A stretch of DNA of 64,000 nucleotides from an uncultured Pelagibacteraceae bacterium (lineage in GTDB: Bacteria; Pseudomonadota; Alphaproteobacteria; Pelagibacterales; Pelagibacteraceae). The stretch lies in the NCBI GenBank assembly GCA_902588965.1, contig CACIRD010000003.1:124001-188000 (forward strand), read 5' to 3'. Positions within the stretch are counted from its first letter, which is position 1. Each line of letters starts with the position of its first letter. Shown in pieces: positions 49,787-60,186 of the stretch. The position numbers and the translations under genes were made by a program. The notes under the pieces are model-generated. The model had not been told where the DNA came from. It saw only the letters and a program-made list of their open reading frames with translations, and searched no databases.

Positions 49787-50953
49787 ATGACAGCACTAGC
49801 AAAAAATTATAATAGAAGAAAAATAGCTTTTAAAAGAGGAAAGGGCAGTTTTTTATACTCTACAAAAGGAGAAAAATACCTAGATTTTGTTCAAGGTATA
49901 GCAGTAAACTCTCTTGGACACGCCAATCCTTATTTAATAAAACATATGAAGAGACAAGCAAATAAAGTTTGGCACGTGTCTAATTCTTTTTTAATACCTG
50001 AAGGCGAAAAATTAGCTAAGAGATTAACACAAAAAACTTTTGCAGATTTTGTTATTTTCCAAAATAGTGGAACAGAGGCCACTGAAGCTGCAATTAAAGT
50101 TGCAAGAAGATACTTTTACTCAATTGGAAAACCACAAAAAAATAGAATTTTATGTGTGAAAAATTCCTTTCACGGGCGAACTTTAGCTGCAATTTTTGCA
50201 AGCGGCTCAAAAAAAATGACAGAAGGTTTTGGACCAAAAGTTGATGGTTTCGACCACTTCGAATTTGGAAATCATAAATCATTGAAGAAAGCTATAACAA
50301 ATAAAACAGCTGCAATAATGTGCGAAACAGTAATGGGAGAGTCAGGTATAAAAGTTATACCTGATTGGTGTTTAAGAGAGTTAAGAAGAATTTGTAATAA
50401 AAAAAAAATTCTTTTAATTTTAGATGAGGTTCAGTGTGGTATTGGAAGAAGTGGAAAATTTTTAGCTTATGAGTATTCTGGAGTAAAACCAGATATTGTA
50501 CCAATTGCAAAAGGAATCGGCGGCGGTTTTCCTATAGGTGCAGTTTTAATGAGTAAAAAGGTAGGTTTATCCATGAAACCCGGAACGCATGGTTCCACAT
50601 TTGGTGGGAACCCTTTAGCAATGTCAGTTGGAAACGCAGTTTTAGATCAGATATTTAAAAAAGGATTTCTATCAAATGTAAAAAAAAATTCTATATATTT
50701 TCATAAAGAATTAAATAAAATAAAAAATAAATTCCCTAAAATTATTAAAGAAGTTAGAGGGATTGGATTGTTAATAGGCTTACAACTTTTTAATGACCAA
50801 ACTAAGTTTATTGAAAAACTTATGGCAAAAAAACTATTAACAATAAGAGCTGGTGAAAATGTTATACGAATCTTGCCGCCATTAACAGTAAAAAAAAATG
50901 AAATTGATTTAGCAATTAAAATAATTAACGAAGTTTGTGAAAAAATTGAATAG
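49787..50953 (+). CDS. argD: Acetylornithine aminotransferase
   Basis: FVQGIAVNSLGHANP, NSGTEATEAAIKVARRY, GTHGSTFGGNPLAMSV. Confidence 0.95.
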   Translation: MTALAKNYNRRKIAFKRGKGSFLYSTKGEKYLDFVQGIAVNSLGHANPYLIKHMKRQANKVWHVSNSFLIPEGEKLAKRLTQKTFADFVIFQNSGTEATEAAIKVARRYFYSIGKPQKNRILCVKNSFHGRTLAAIFASGSKKMTEGFGPKVDGFDHFEFGNHKSLKKAITNKTAAIMCETVMGESGIKVIPDWCLRELRRICNKKKILLILDEVQCGIGRSGKFLAYEYSGVKPDIVPIAKGIGGGFPIGAVLMSKKVGLSMKPGTHGSTFGGNPLAMSVGNAVLDQIFKKGFLSNVKKNSIYFHKELNKIKNKFPKIIKEVRGIGLLIGLQLFNDQTKFIEKLMAKKLLTIRAGENVIRILPPLTVKKNEIDLAIKIINEVCEKIE

Positions 50954-50955
50954 TC

Positions 50956-51885
50956 ATGAAACATTTTTTAAATCTTAAAGATATTTCCTCTGTACATTTA
51001 AAAAAAATAATTTCTGATGCAAAAAAAAGAAAAAAAAAGAGAAAAAAATTAAATATAATTGATGAAGACAAAGATAAGCCATTAAAAGGAAAATTGTTAA
51101 TACAAATGTTTGAAAAACCTAGTTTAAGAACTAGATTAAGTTTTTATCTTGCTATTAAGCAATTAGGAGGTGGAACAATAACACTTAGGTCCAATGAACT
51201 TCATTTAGGCAAGGGAGGAGAGAGCTTAGAAGATACCGCTAAAATTTTATCATCTTACGCTGATGGCTTCATGTTAAGAACTGACAGCGATCAAAAAATT
51301 AACGATTTTAGTAAATATCTTAAAATTCCATTAATTAATGGCTTAAGTCCATCATCACACCCTACTCAAGTTCTATCAGATATATTTACGATTGAAGAAA
51401 TTAAGAAAAAATCTATTTCAAAAATGAATATTTGTTGGATTGGAGACTCAAATAATGTTTTGAATAGTTTAATTGCAGCATCAGTTAAATTTTCATTTAA
51501 TTTAAACGTTGGTTGTCCAAAAAATTATGGACCAAAAAAATCCATATTAGATTGGGTAAAAAAAAATAAAAGAAATATAAAAATATTTAATGATGCGAAA
51601 AAAGCTGCATTGAATGCAGATGTTGTTTTTTCTGATAAAGTTATTTCTTTAAATGATAAAGTTGATAAATCAAAAAAAATTAAAGATTTTAAAAATTTCC
51701 AAATAAATTCTGAGCTTATGAGTTTTACAAAAAAGGACTCAATTTTTTTACACTGCCTTCCAAGAGGAACTGAAGTTTCAAATGTTGTTTTTTCAAGTAA
51801 AAAATCAAAAGTATGGCAACAAGCATTTAATAGAGTACATGTTCAAAAAAGTATTTTATTATATTGTTTTGAAAAACTAAGGTAG
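50956..51885 (+). CDS. argF: Ornithine carbamoyltransferase
   Basis: FEKPSLRTRLSF, HCLPRGTEVS; follows argD. Confidence 0.94.
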   Translation: MKHFLNLKDISSVHLKKIISDAKKRKKKRKKLNIIDEDKDKPLKGKLLIQMFEKPSLRTRLSFYLAIKQLGGGTITLRSNELHLGKGGESLEDTAKILSSYADGFMLRTDSDQKINDFSKYLKIPLINGLSPSSHPTQVLSDIFTIEEIKKKSISKMNICWIGDSNNVLNSLIAASVKFSFNLNVGCPKNYGPKKSILDWVKKNKRNIKIFNDAKKAALNADVVFSDKVISLNDKVDKSKKIKDFKNFQINSELMSFTKKDSIFLHCLPRGTEVSNVVFSSKKSKVWQQAFNRVHVQKSILLYCFEKLR

Positions 51886-52410
51886 TGATTTAGGATTACT
51901 ACCATTTTTGTTTAAATATAATAAAACTGATGCTCTGTCTTTTTCACTTTTAAGACCAGCAAAACCCATTTTATTTCCTTTTATCCAAGTAGCAGGTTTA
52001 ATTAAAAAACCATTCATTTCTTCCCATGTCCATTCTTTTTTGTATTCTGATAAAGCTTTAGAATATTTGTAATCAGCAATTGATCCTACAGGCCTAAACA
52101 TTACAGACCATAATTTTGGTCCAATTTTGTTGCCTCCACCTTCTTCAATACTGTGACAAGCTTTACATTTTTTAAAAACTTTTTCTCCGTGTTCTACGCT
52201 ACCCAAAGCTAACAAAGCGCTTATATCAATTGTACTCTCAGAGTCCGTGGTTTTTAGATCATTATTTTCATCCAAAACTTCAACTTTGTAACCTGCAATG
52301 TCTGGTTTTTTTACGGCAAAAATTACATCTGAAACCTTTCCTATACCAAAAACTATTAAAACCGTGATTAAAACTGCCCCAATAATTTTATTAATTTCAA
52401 ACGAATCCAT
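51877..52410 (-). CDS. Membrane-anchored cytochrome c (CycM-like)
   Basis: N-terminal TM; CKACHSIEEGGGNKIGPKLWSV. Confidence 0.9.
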   Translation of the reverse strand: MDSFEINKIIGAVLITVLIVFGIGKVSDVIFAVKKPDIAGYKVEVLDENNDLKTTDSESTIDISALLALGSVEHGEKVFKKCKACHSIEEGGGNKIGPKLWSVMFRPVGSIADYKYSKALSEYKKEWTWEEMNGFLIKPATWIKGNKMGFAGLKSEKDRASVLLYLNKNGSNPKSLP

Positions 52411-52513
52411 TTTATTAAATAATTATTTGCACGTATAACATGATATTTTAGAAATTACTTAATTTTAAATAAAATTATTTTGCGTCTGTTGGACGCATAA
52501 ATGTTATTAAAAG

Positions 52514-53251
52514 ATGAAAAATACACTTATAATTATACCATCTAGAATGGCTGCATCTAGGCTGCCAGGAAAACCTTTACTTAAAATTGATGGAAAATCA
52601 ATAATTTCACATGTAGTTACACAAGCTAAAAAATCAGAAATAGGTCAAGTTGTAGTTGCGACAGAGGATATTGAAATTTTTAATGATGTAAAAAGTAATG
52701 GTGGCGATTCAATTATGACTTCAAAAGCAAATAAAACAGGAACAGATAGAATTTGGGAAGCTTATAATAAGCTCAACATTAAGAATGTAGACTTTATAAT
52801 TAATTTACAAGGGGACGAACCATTGATTGATCCAAATGATATTGCCAATTTAGATTTAGCTGTAAAAAAAAATAATTCAGAGATAGGTACATTAGCTGCA
52901 AACATTGATAACAAAAATATATTGCTAAACAAAAATATTGTAAAAGTTGTTACAAAAGAAAATTTGAAAGAGAAAAATTATTCAAGAGCGGAAATTTTTT
53001 TTAGAAAAAGTCAAAAGAATTTTAATAATATTTACCAACATATTGGAATTTATGAATATGAAGTTCAGTGCTTGGAAAAATTTAATAAATTGGAACAGAC
53101 TAAAAATGAAATAGAAAATAGACTGGAGCAACTAAGAGCTCTAGACAACAAGATTAATATTGATGTTATTCTGGCAAAAAACAAAGTTTTAGGTGTAGAT
53201 ACTATGGAAGATTTTATAGAATTAAAAAAAATAATGGAATATAAAACTTAA
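52514..53251 (+). CDS. kdsB: 3-deoxy-manno-octulosonate cytidylyltransferase
   Basis: IIPSRMAASRLPGKPL, NLQGDEPLIDP. Confidence 0.95.
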   Translation: MKNTLIIIPSRMAASRLPGKPLLKIDGKSIISHVVTQAKKSEIGQVVVATEDIEIFNDVKSNGGDSIMTSKANKTGTDRIWEAYNKLNIKNVDFIINLQGDEPLIDPNDIANLDLAVKKNNSEIGTLAANIDNKNILLNKNIVKVVTKENLKEKNYSRAEIFFRKSQKNFNNIYQHIGIYEYEVQCLEKFNKLEQTKNEIENRLEQLRALDNKINIDVILAKNKVLGVDTMEDFIELKKIMEYKT

Positions 53252-53252
53252 A

Positions 53253-54083
53253 ATGAAAATTTTATACCAAGGTAGCCAAGGAGCTTATTCTCAGCTTGCA
53301 GCTTTAGAAATTTTTCCTAAAGCAGAAACTATTTCTTGTAAAACTTTTGAGGAATGTTTTAAACAATGTTTAGAAAACGAAAATCTCAAAGCAATTATTC
53401 CTGTCGAAAATTCTGTTGCTGGTAGAGTTGCAGATATTCAGCATTTGATGAACAAATATAAACTTCAAATTTATGCAGAACACTTTCATAAAGTTTCACA
53501 TAATTTAATGGTAGTGCCAGGAGTTAAGATAGAAAACTTAAAAAGTGTAAGATCACATTCTCAAGCGATATCTCAATGCCAAGAAATTCTAACCAAAAAT
53601 AATTTAGAACCAATAATAGCTGCTGATACCGCAGGTAGTGCTAAATTTATTAGTGAAAATTTATTAAAAAGCGAAGCTGCAATTGCTTCTAAACTTGCAG
53701 CTGAAATTTATAATCTAGAAATAATTAAAAGTAATATAGAAGACGATAACAAAAATGTAACAAGATTTTTGGTTATGGGAAAAGTAGCCGAGCATCCAGA
53801 ATTTAAAAAAGGCAAATATATTACAAGTTGTATTTTTAAGGTAAAAGACAAACCGGCTGCTCTCTATAAGTGCCTTGGAGGGTTTGCAACTAATGATGTA
53901 AGTTTAAGTAAGTTGGAAAGTTTTTCTGAACAGAGTAGTTTTGAGCAATATTTGTTTTTGTGCGATATTGTTGGTCATATTGAGGATCCAAAAGTCCAAA
54001 AATCTTTGGAAGAACTTGGTTTTCATACCGTAAGCTTAGATATACTGGGAGTTTATGAAGCAAGTAAATTCCGAAATATTTAA
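53253..54083 (+). CDS. pheA: Prephenate dehydratase
   Basis: YQGSQGAYSQLAA, PVENSVAGRVADI, ACT domain KPAALYKCLGGFA. Confidence 0.94.
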   Translation: MKILYQGSQGAYSQLAALEIFPKAETISCKTFEECFKQCLENENLKAIIPVENSVAGRVADIQHLMNKYKLQIYAEHFHKVSHNLMVVPGVKIENLKSVRSHSQAISQCQEILTKNNLEPIIAADTAGSAKFISENLLKSEAAIASKLAAEIYNLEIIKSNIEDDNKNVTRFLVMGKVAEHPEFKKGKYITSCIFKVKDKPAALYKCLGGFATNDVSLSKLESFSEQSSFEQYLFLCDIVGHIEDPKVQKSLEELGFHTVSLDILGVYEASKFRNI

Positions 54084-54132
54084 TTTTTTACATCTTATTG
54101 TGTAATAAAAATTAATACTGATATAATACTAT

Positions 54133-54218
54133 TGGAGGCTAGAGGTGGATTCTGCTTGAACCCGATCAGATCTTAACGGAAGCAGTCGTAAAGACAGATT
54201 TTCAGGTTCTAGTCTCCT
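54133..54218 (+). ncRNA. ffs: Small (4.5S-type) signal recognition particle RNA
   Basis: ggaggctagag...cccgatcagatcttaacggaagcag...ttctagtctcc: terminal stem plus GGAAGCAG asymmetric loop motif; upstream of dnaX. Confidence 0.88.
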
Positions 54219-54226
54219 GAATATAA

Positions 54227-55903
54227 ATGATGAAAAATTCTAAAGTGTTGGCATTAAAATACAGGCCCGTTGTTTTTGAGGACTTGATAGGTCAGAAAAT
54301 AATTACCGATACAATCGTTAACTCTATAAAAGAGAAAAAAATACCCAATGCCTATCTTTTTACAGGAATTAGAGGAGTTGGAAAAACCACCTTTGCCAGA
54401 CTGATTGCCAAAGGCTTAAATTGTTTAAACGGAATAGAAAATTTGTGTAATGAAAGTTTATGTGAAAACTGTAAGTCAATTTCAAATTCTAATCATATAG
54501 ACATTTTGGAAATGGATGCTGCCAGCAAAACAGGGGTTGAAGATGTAAGGGAGTTAATAGAATTTTCAAGATACGGACCAAGTATTGCAAAGTATAAAAT
54601 TTATATAATAGACGAGGTCCATATGTTGAGCAAGCAAGCTTTCAATGCTCTTTTAAAAACTTTAGAAGAACCACCACAATATGAAAATGGTGGTGGTTTA
54701 AAATTTATTTTTGCAACAACAGAAATAAAAAAAATTCCAATAACAGTTGTTTCAAGATGTCAAAGATTTGATCTCCCAAGAGTAAAATCTGATGAACTGT
54801 TTAGCTACATAAAAGAAATAAAGGACAAAGAAAATGGAAATATATCAGATGATGCTTTAAAATTAATAGTTAAGATATCTGAGGGTTCTGTAAGAGATGC
54901 GCTTTCTTTATTAGATAGAGCTATTTTATCTACGGAAAAAAATAAAGAAATGGATCTTAAGGGAGCGCAAAAAATATTTGGGTATTTTGATAAGTCTCAA
55001 CTTATTGATCTTTTTTCTTTTTTATTTGAAGGAGATGAGGAAAAAGTTTTAGATATATATAGAAATATTTACTATCAAGGCATAGAGCCAAAAATATTTT
55101 TAAACGATTTTTTAGAAATATTGTATTACTTTAAAAATATTGATTTTCTTAAAATTGAAAGTACAAATTTTTCATTAAATGATGAACAGTTCAATAAAAT
55201 AAAAAATTTAGTAAAAAATGTTGATAATCAAACATTAATTTTGTTTTGGCAATTTACAATAAATACACTAGACGAAATGAATATTGTAACAAATCAAAGT
55301 TTATCTATAGAGATGTTTTTAGTAAGAATAATGCATCTTAAAAGTATTTCAAATTCTTCAAAAATTAAAAATGATAACAATGTAAATATTTCAAAAACAA
55401 ACCCAAGTGATGAAAAATTAAATAAAAATGCAAGTAATTACTCTTATTTAAATAATAAAACTATTGATCAAATAAAAAATATCGTCCAAGAAAAAAATAT
55501 TAAACAAAATATTGAGATCGAAGACTCTAAGAAAGAGCAATTTAGTATTAAATCATTAGACGAACTTATTGAGCTCTGTAATACTAAAAAAGAAATTCAT
55601 CTAAAATATGAACTTGAAAGAAACGTAAACCTAGTAAGTTTTGAAAATGGAAGAATAGAAATTTCATTTAATGAGGATCTAGATAAGGAATTTATTAAAA
55701 ATTTATCAAATAGATTATTTGAATGGACAAATAAAAGATGGATAATAACACTATCAAAAAAAACAGGCAATATTTCTAAGAAAGATTTTATTAAAAAAAA
55801 TAAAAAACAAGATTTAGAGGATGCAAAAAATACAAATGTTTATAAAAAAATTGTTGAAGTATTTTCTGATGCAGAACTAATTAATGTAGAAAAAGAGGAG
55901 TAA
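54227..55903 (+). CDS. dnaX: DNA polymerase III subunit gamma/tau
   Basis: LALKYRPVVFEDLIGQ, FTGIRGVGKTTFARLIAKGLNC, EMDAASKTGVEDVRE. Confidence 0.96.
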   Translation: MMKNSKVLALKYRPVVFEDLIGQKIITDTIVNSIKEKKIPNAYLFTGIRGVGKTTFARLIAKGLNCLNGIENLCNESLCENCKSISNSNHIDILEMDAASKTGVEDVRELIEFSRYGPSIAKYKIYIIDEVHMLSKQAFNALLKTLEEPPQYENGGGLKFIFATTEIKKIPITVVSRCQRFDLPRVKSDELFSYIKEIKDKENGNISDDALKLIVKISEGSVRDALSLLDRAILSTEKNKEMDLKGAQKIFGYFDKSQLIDLFSFLFEGDEEKVLDIYRNIYYQGIEPKIFLNDFLEILYYFKNIDFLKIESTNFSLNDEQFNKIKNLVKNVDNQTLILFWQFTINTLDEMNIVTNQSLSIEMFLVRIMHLKSISNSSKIKNDNNVNISKTNPSDEKLNKNASNYSYLNNKTIDQIKNIVQEKNIKQNIEIEDSKKEQFSIKSLDELIELCNTKKEIHLKYELERNVNLVSFENGRIEISFNEDLDKEFIKNLSNRLFEWTNKRWIITLSKKTGNISKKDFIKKNKKQDLEDAKNTNVYKKIVEVFSDAELINVEKEE

Positions 55904-55906
55904 AAG

Positions 55907-56224
55907 GTGAACGACTTATCCAAAATATTAAATAAAGCAAAAGAACTCGAAGGAAAAATGAAGGAAAGCCAAGAAAAAATTAAAAATATTATTGTTGAAG
56001 GAGTCTCAGGATCAAATTCTGTTAAAGTAACCTTAAATGGTAATGGAGAAATGTTAAAAATTGATATTTCTCCAGAAATTTTTAAGGAAGAAAAGTCAAT
56101 TTTAGAAGATTTAATTGTGGCAGCATATAATAATGCAAAAGAGCAACTTAAATCCAAAACTTCAGAAGAAATATCCAAAGCAACAAATGGTTTTGGTATA
56201 CCAGGTTTTAAGTGGCCTTTATAG
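55907..56224 (+). CDS. YbaB/EbfC nucleoid-associated protein
   Basis: Between dnaX and recR; GTG start; IKNIIVEGVSGSNSVKVTLNGNGEML. Confidence 0.92.
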   Translation: MNDLSKILNKAKELEGKMKESQEKIKNIIVEGVSGSNSVKVTLNGNGEMLKIDISPEIFKEEKSILEDLIVAAYNNAKEQLKSKTSEEISKATNGFGIPGFKWPL

Positions 56225-56228
56225 TTTT

Positions 56229-56837
56229 ATGGAAAGTATAAACGAGATTGATGAATTAGTTAAAATAATTTCTAGACTTCCAGGACTTGGCCCAAAATCA
56301 GCAAAAAGAATTATACTTAAATTGATAAATAATAGAGATGAATTGATGAAGCCAATGACAAAAGTTTTGGGCGAAGTTTATAAAAATATTTCAAGATGTA
56401 ATTTATGTGGATCTCTAAGGTCAAATGATAATTGTAAAAATTGTAGTTTTTCCTCAAAAAAATCAAAAAAAATATGTGTAGTAGAAAATATTGCAGATCA
56501 ATGGAGTATTGAAAATTCAAATATTTTTGATGGATATTTTCATATTCTAGGCGGAACAGTTAACTCTTCTGGTCAAAGAAAAGAGGATTTGTTAATTAAT
56601 GCATTGGTTGCAAGAGTAAAAAAAGATAATATTGAAGAAGTTATAATTGCAACAAGTGCAACTGTTGAGGGTCAAACAACGGCTTATTATATTCAGGAAA
56701 GTTTAAAAGAAATAGGTGTAAAAATTTCAAAACTTGCACAAGGACTTCCTATTGGGGGTGAGATAGAAAGTTTAGATGATGGAACTTTATTTTCCGCATT
56801 CAAGAATAGGACTGGACTAAATTCAGAGTCAGACTGA
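56229..56837 (+). CDS. recR: Recombination protein RecR
   Basis: LPGLGPKSAKRIILKL, CNLCGSLRSNDNCKNC, GGTVNSSGQRKEDL. Confidence 0.94.
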   Translation: MESINEIDELVKIISRLPGLGPKSAKRIILKLINNRDELMKPMTKVLGEVYKNISRCNLCGSLRSNDNCKNCSFSSKKSKKICVVENIADQWSIENSNIFDGYFHILGGTVNSSGQRKEDLLINALVARVKKDNIEEVIIATSATVEGQTTAYYIQESLKEIGVKISKLAQGLPIGGEIESLDDGTLFSAFKNRTGLNSESD

Positions 56838-58988
56838 TTTTTTAATATGCCTATTAAAATGGAGCAATGGCTCGGTATAACCAGAGGGTTGAAACTTTCC
56901 GTGAAAAACTAAATCACACGCAGCCTTGAAAGCAATAGATTTATCAAAGTTTGGTGACATATTTGTATAGTTAGGATCAGAGATATTTTGTCTATCAACA
57001 ATTTTTGCCATTTTTTTTAATATTTCTAAAACCTGTTTTTTTGTACAAATACCGTGATAAATCCAGTTAGCGATATGTTGGGATGATATTCTTAAAGTTG
57101 CTCTGTCTTCCATTAAACCAATATCATTTAAGTCGGGTACTTTAGAGCACCCAATTCCTTGATCAATCCAACGTACAACATAGCCTAATATTGTTTGTGC
57201 AGAATTTGATATCTCATGATTAATTTCATTTAAAGACCATTTGGGGTTTTTTATGGTAGGAATAGTCAAAAGATCAGAAAGTTTTGCTGCTTTTCTTTTT
57301 TTTAATTCTTTATGCTTGTTAAAAATATTTATCTCATGATAATGAAGGGCATGTAGCGAAGCCGCAGTTGGCGATGGAACCCATGCACAATTTGCTCCAG
57401 CTTTTAAATGTTCTATTTTTTGCTCCATCATTTTTGACATTAGGTCTGGCATAGCCCACATTCCTTTTCCAATTTGAGCTTTTCCAGAAAATCCACATTC
57501 TAAACCAATATCAACATTGTTATTTTCGTAGGCAGAAATCCATTTTGAAGTTTTCATATCTCCTTTTTTTATCATTGTGCCCGCCTCCATGGAGGTATGC
57601 ATTTCATCGCCGGTTCTATCCAAAAAACCAGTATTAATAAAAAAAACTCTTTTACTAAGGGATCTTATACATTCTTTAAGATTTGTAGATGTTCTTCTTT
57701 CTTCGTCCATTATTCCAATCTTACAAGTATATTTCTTTAATTTTAAAACTTCTTCTACTTTAGAAAAAATTAAATCTGTGAAGGCAGCCTCATCTGGACC
57801 ATGCATTTTCGGCTTCACAATGTAGACAGAACCAGTCCTAGAATTTTTTTTCCCATTTAAGTCGTATATTGATGCAGCTGTTGTAATAAATGCATCCATT
57901 ATTCCCTCGGGAATTTCAGATCCGTCCTTTAATGTTATAGAAGGATTTTGCATTAGGTGACCAACATTTCGAACTAATAATAAACTTCTTCCGTGAAGTT
58001 TTTCTTTTCTTCCATCTGGCGTGTAATAGCTTCTATCAGGATTTAGCTTTCTAATATATTTTTTTCCTTTTTTTTCAAATTTTGAAACAAGGTCACCTTT
58101 CATTAATTCAAGCCAATTTCTATAACAATTTACTTTATCTTCAGCATCCACTGCGGCCACACTATCTTCATTATCACAAATTGTGGTAATCGCAGATTCA
58201 ATAATAATATCACTTATACCTGCTGCATCATTTTTAGCACTAAATGCATTCGGATTTATAATAATTTCAATATGTAGGTTATTATTTTTTAAAATTATAG
58301 CTGATGGAGTTTCTGGATTATTACGATAACCAATAAATTTATAGTTATCTTTTAAAAAAAACTTTTCATCATTTTTAAATAATGTCAGTTTATTGTTTAT
58401 TACTTTTAAGCTAGTTATTTTAATCCAACTTAAATTTTTGATTTCAAAATGTTTATCTAAAAATTTTCTACAATATCTTATTACTTGCGTTCCTCTAATT
58501 GGATCATATCTTTCCGCTCCTGTTTCTTCAGACTCGATGATATCTGTTCCATAAAGACTATCGTATAAGCTTACCCATCTTGCGTTTGCAGCATTTAATG
58601 CGTATCTCGCGTTCATAATTGGCACTACAAGTTGTGGCCCAGCTATTTGAGAAATTTCTTCATCAATATTATTTGTATCAATTTTGAAATTTGGTCCTAC
58701 ATTTTTTAAATATCCAATTTTTTTTAAAAATTTGATATATTCTTTCAAATTAATCTTCCCCCCCTTTCTTTCCATATGCCAATAATCAATTTGTTTTTGA
58801 AGTTTTTCACGAATATCTAATAGATCTTTATTCTTCGGGCTCAGATCATGAACAGCTTTATCGAAACCACTCCAAAACTCATTTTTACTTAATTTAGTTC
58901 CAGGAAGAAGTTCCTCATTAATAAAATCATATAAGACCTTTGAAACTGAAAGATTTTTTATTTTGATATATTCTTCTTTTTTTTTCAT
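56829..58988 (-). CDS. glcB: Malate synthase G
   Basis: 719 aa; NAANARWVSLYDSLYGTD, FINTGFLDRTGDEMHTSMEAG, GANCAWVPSPTAASLHALHYH. Confidence 0.97.
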   Translation of the reverse strand: MKKKEEYIKIKNLSVSKVLYDFINEELLPGTKLSKNEFWSGFDKAVHDLSPKNKDLLDIREKLQKQIDYWHMERKGGKINLKEYIKFLKKIGYLKNVGPNFKIDTNNIDEEISQIAGPQLVVPIMNARYALNAANARWVSLYDSLYGTDIIESEETGAERYDPIRGTQVIRYCRKFLDKHFEIKNLSWIKITSLKVINNKLTLFKNDEKFFLKDNYKFIGYRNNPETPSAIILKNNNLHIEIIINPNAFSAKNDAAGISDIIIESAITTICDNEDSVAAVDAEDKVNCYRNWLELMKGDLVSKFEKKGKKYIRKLNPDRSYYTPDGRKEKLHGRSLLLVRNVGHLMQNPSITLKDGSEIPEGIMDAFITTAASIYDLNGKKNSRTGSVYIVKPKMHGPDEAAFTDLIFSKVEEVLKLKKYTCKIGIMDEERRTSTNLKECIRSLSKRVFFINTGFLDRTGDEMHTSMEAGTMIKKGDMKTSKWISAYENNNVDIGLECGFSGKAQIGKGMWAMPDLMSKMMEQKIEHLKAGANCAWVPSPTAASLHALHYHEINIFNKHKELKKRKAAKLSDLLTIPTIKNPKWSLNEINHEISNSAQTILGYVVRWIDQGIGCSKVPDLNDIGLMEDRATLRISSQHIANWIYHGICTKKQVLEILKKMAKIVDRQNISDPNYTNMSPNFDKSIAFKAACDLVFHGKFQPSGYTEPLLHFNRHIKKSV

Positions 58989-59082
58989 TAAAATATCATA
59001 GTTTTATGTGTCAAATTGCTTTTTTTTTAATTTCACCATTTTATTGCCTATTTTAAATTGATAAACAACTATATTGAATATT

Positions 59083-60186
59083 ATGAAAAACTACCTAAAC
59101 TTTGAATTAGACGTAAAAGACCTTGAAAATGAATTGGAAAACTTAAAAGATCCATTTAACAAAGATGGATTATCTGAGGTTAATACTAATAAAATATCAT
59201 CATTACAGACTGAAATTGATGCAAAATTAAAAAAAATTTACTCAAATCTTGATCCCTGGCAAAAAACAATGGTTGCTAGACATGAAGATCGACCAAAATC
59301 AAAATTTTTTATTGAAAACTTATTTAGTGATTTCGTACCTTTATCTGGCGACCGTCACTACGGCGAAGATAAATCTGTGATAACCGGTTTTGCAAAGTTT
59401 AATAATCAATCAGTTCTAGTTATTGGGCAAGAAAAAGGAGAAGATCTAGAAACAAGAATTGAGAGAAATTTTGGCATGATGAGACCCGAGGGATATAGAA
59501 AAACTATAAGACTCATGAAACTTGCAGAAAAATTCAACTTACCTATTATTATATTTGTTGATACTCCAGGAGCCTACCCAGGAGTTGGTGCAGAAGAAAG
59601 GGGCCAGGCAGAAGCTATAGCAAGATCAATTGAATGTAGCATGGAATTAAAAGTCCCAACTATTTCAATTATAATTGGTGAAGGTGGTTCTGGAGGAGCA
59701 ATAGCTTTAGCATCGTCTAGCAAAGTTTTAATGTTAGAAAATGCAATATATTCTGTTATTTCGCCTGAAGGATGTGCCACAATACTTTGGAGAGATCCTA
59801 AAAAAACTCTCGAAGCTGCAACAGCAATGAAACTTTCATCAAAAGATTTACTAAATTTGAAAATCATCGATGAGATAATTTTAGAACCTTTGGGCGGTGC
59901 CCACAGAGATAAAAATGCTATTCTTGATACGGTAAGATCATCAATAGAAAAAAATTTAAATGAATTTAAAAACCTATCAAAACAAGAAATTTTTGATAAA
60001 AGAAAACAAAAATTTTTGTCTATAGGAAGAACAGGAGGATTTACAAAAAGTTCTGAAGTGAAAGATAATTTATCACTTAAAAGCAATATTTTTATGGATT
60101 TATTTAATAAATCTAAACAATATAAAAATTATTCATATGCAGTAGCAATAATATTTATTATAGTTTTGGGTATAATTTTAATTTAA
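59083..60186 (+). CDS. accA: Acetyl-CoA carboxylase carboxyltransferase subunit alpha
   Basis: MARHEDRPKS-type motif (VARHEDRPKSKFFI), DTPGAYPGVGAEERGQAEAIA, GEGGSGGAIALA. Confidence 0.95.
   Translation: MKNYLNFELDVKDLENELENLKDPFNKDGLSEVNTNKISSLQTEIDAKLKKIYSNLDPWQKTMVARHEDRPKSKFFIENLFSDFVPLSGDRHYGEDKSVITGFAKFNNQSVLVIGQEKGEDLETRIERNFGMMRPEGYRKTIRLMKLAEKFNLPIIIFVDTPGAYPGVGAEERGQAEAIARSIECSMELKVPTISIIIGEGGSGGAIALASSSKVLMLENAIYSVISPEGCATILWRDPKKTLEAATAMKLSSKDLLNLKIIDEIILEPLGGAHRDKNAILDTVRSSIEKNLNEFKNLSKQEIFDKRKQKFLSIGRTGGFTKSSEVKDNLSLKSNIFMDLFNKSKQYKNYSYAVAIIFIIVLGIILI

Noticed and set aside
56115-56228. Extended 5' portion of the recR ORF
   Set aside because: Overlaps ybaB; recR homology starts at MESINEIDELVKIISRLPGLGPKSAKR (56229).
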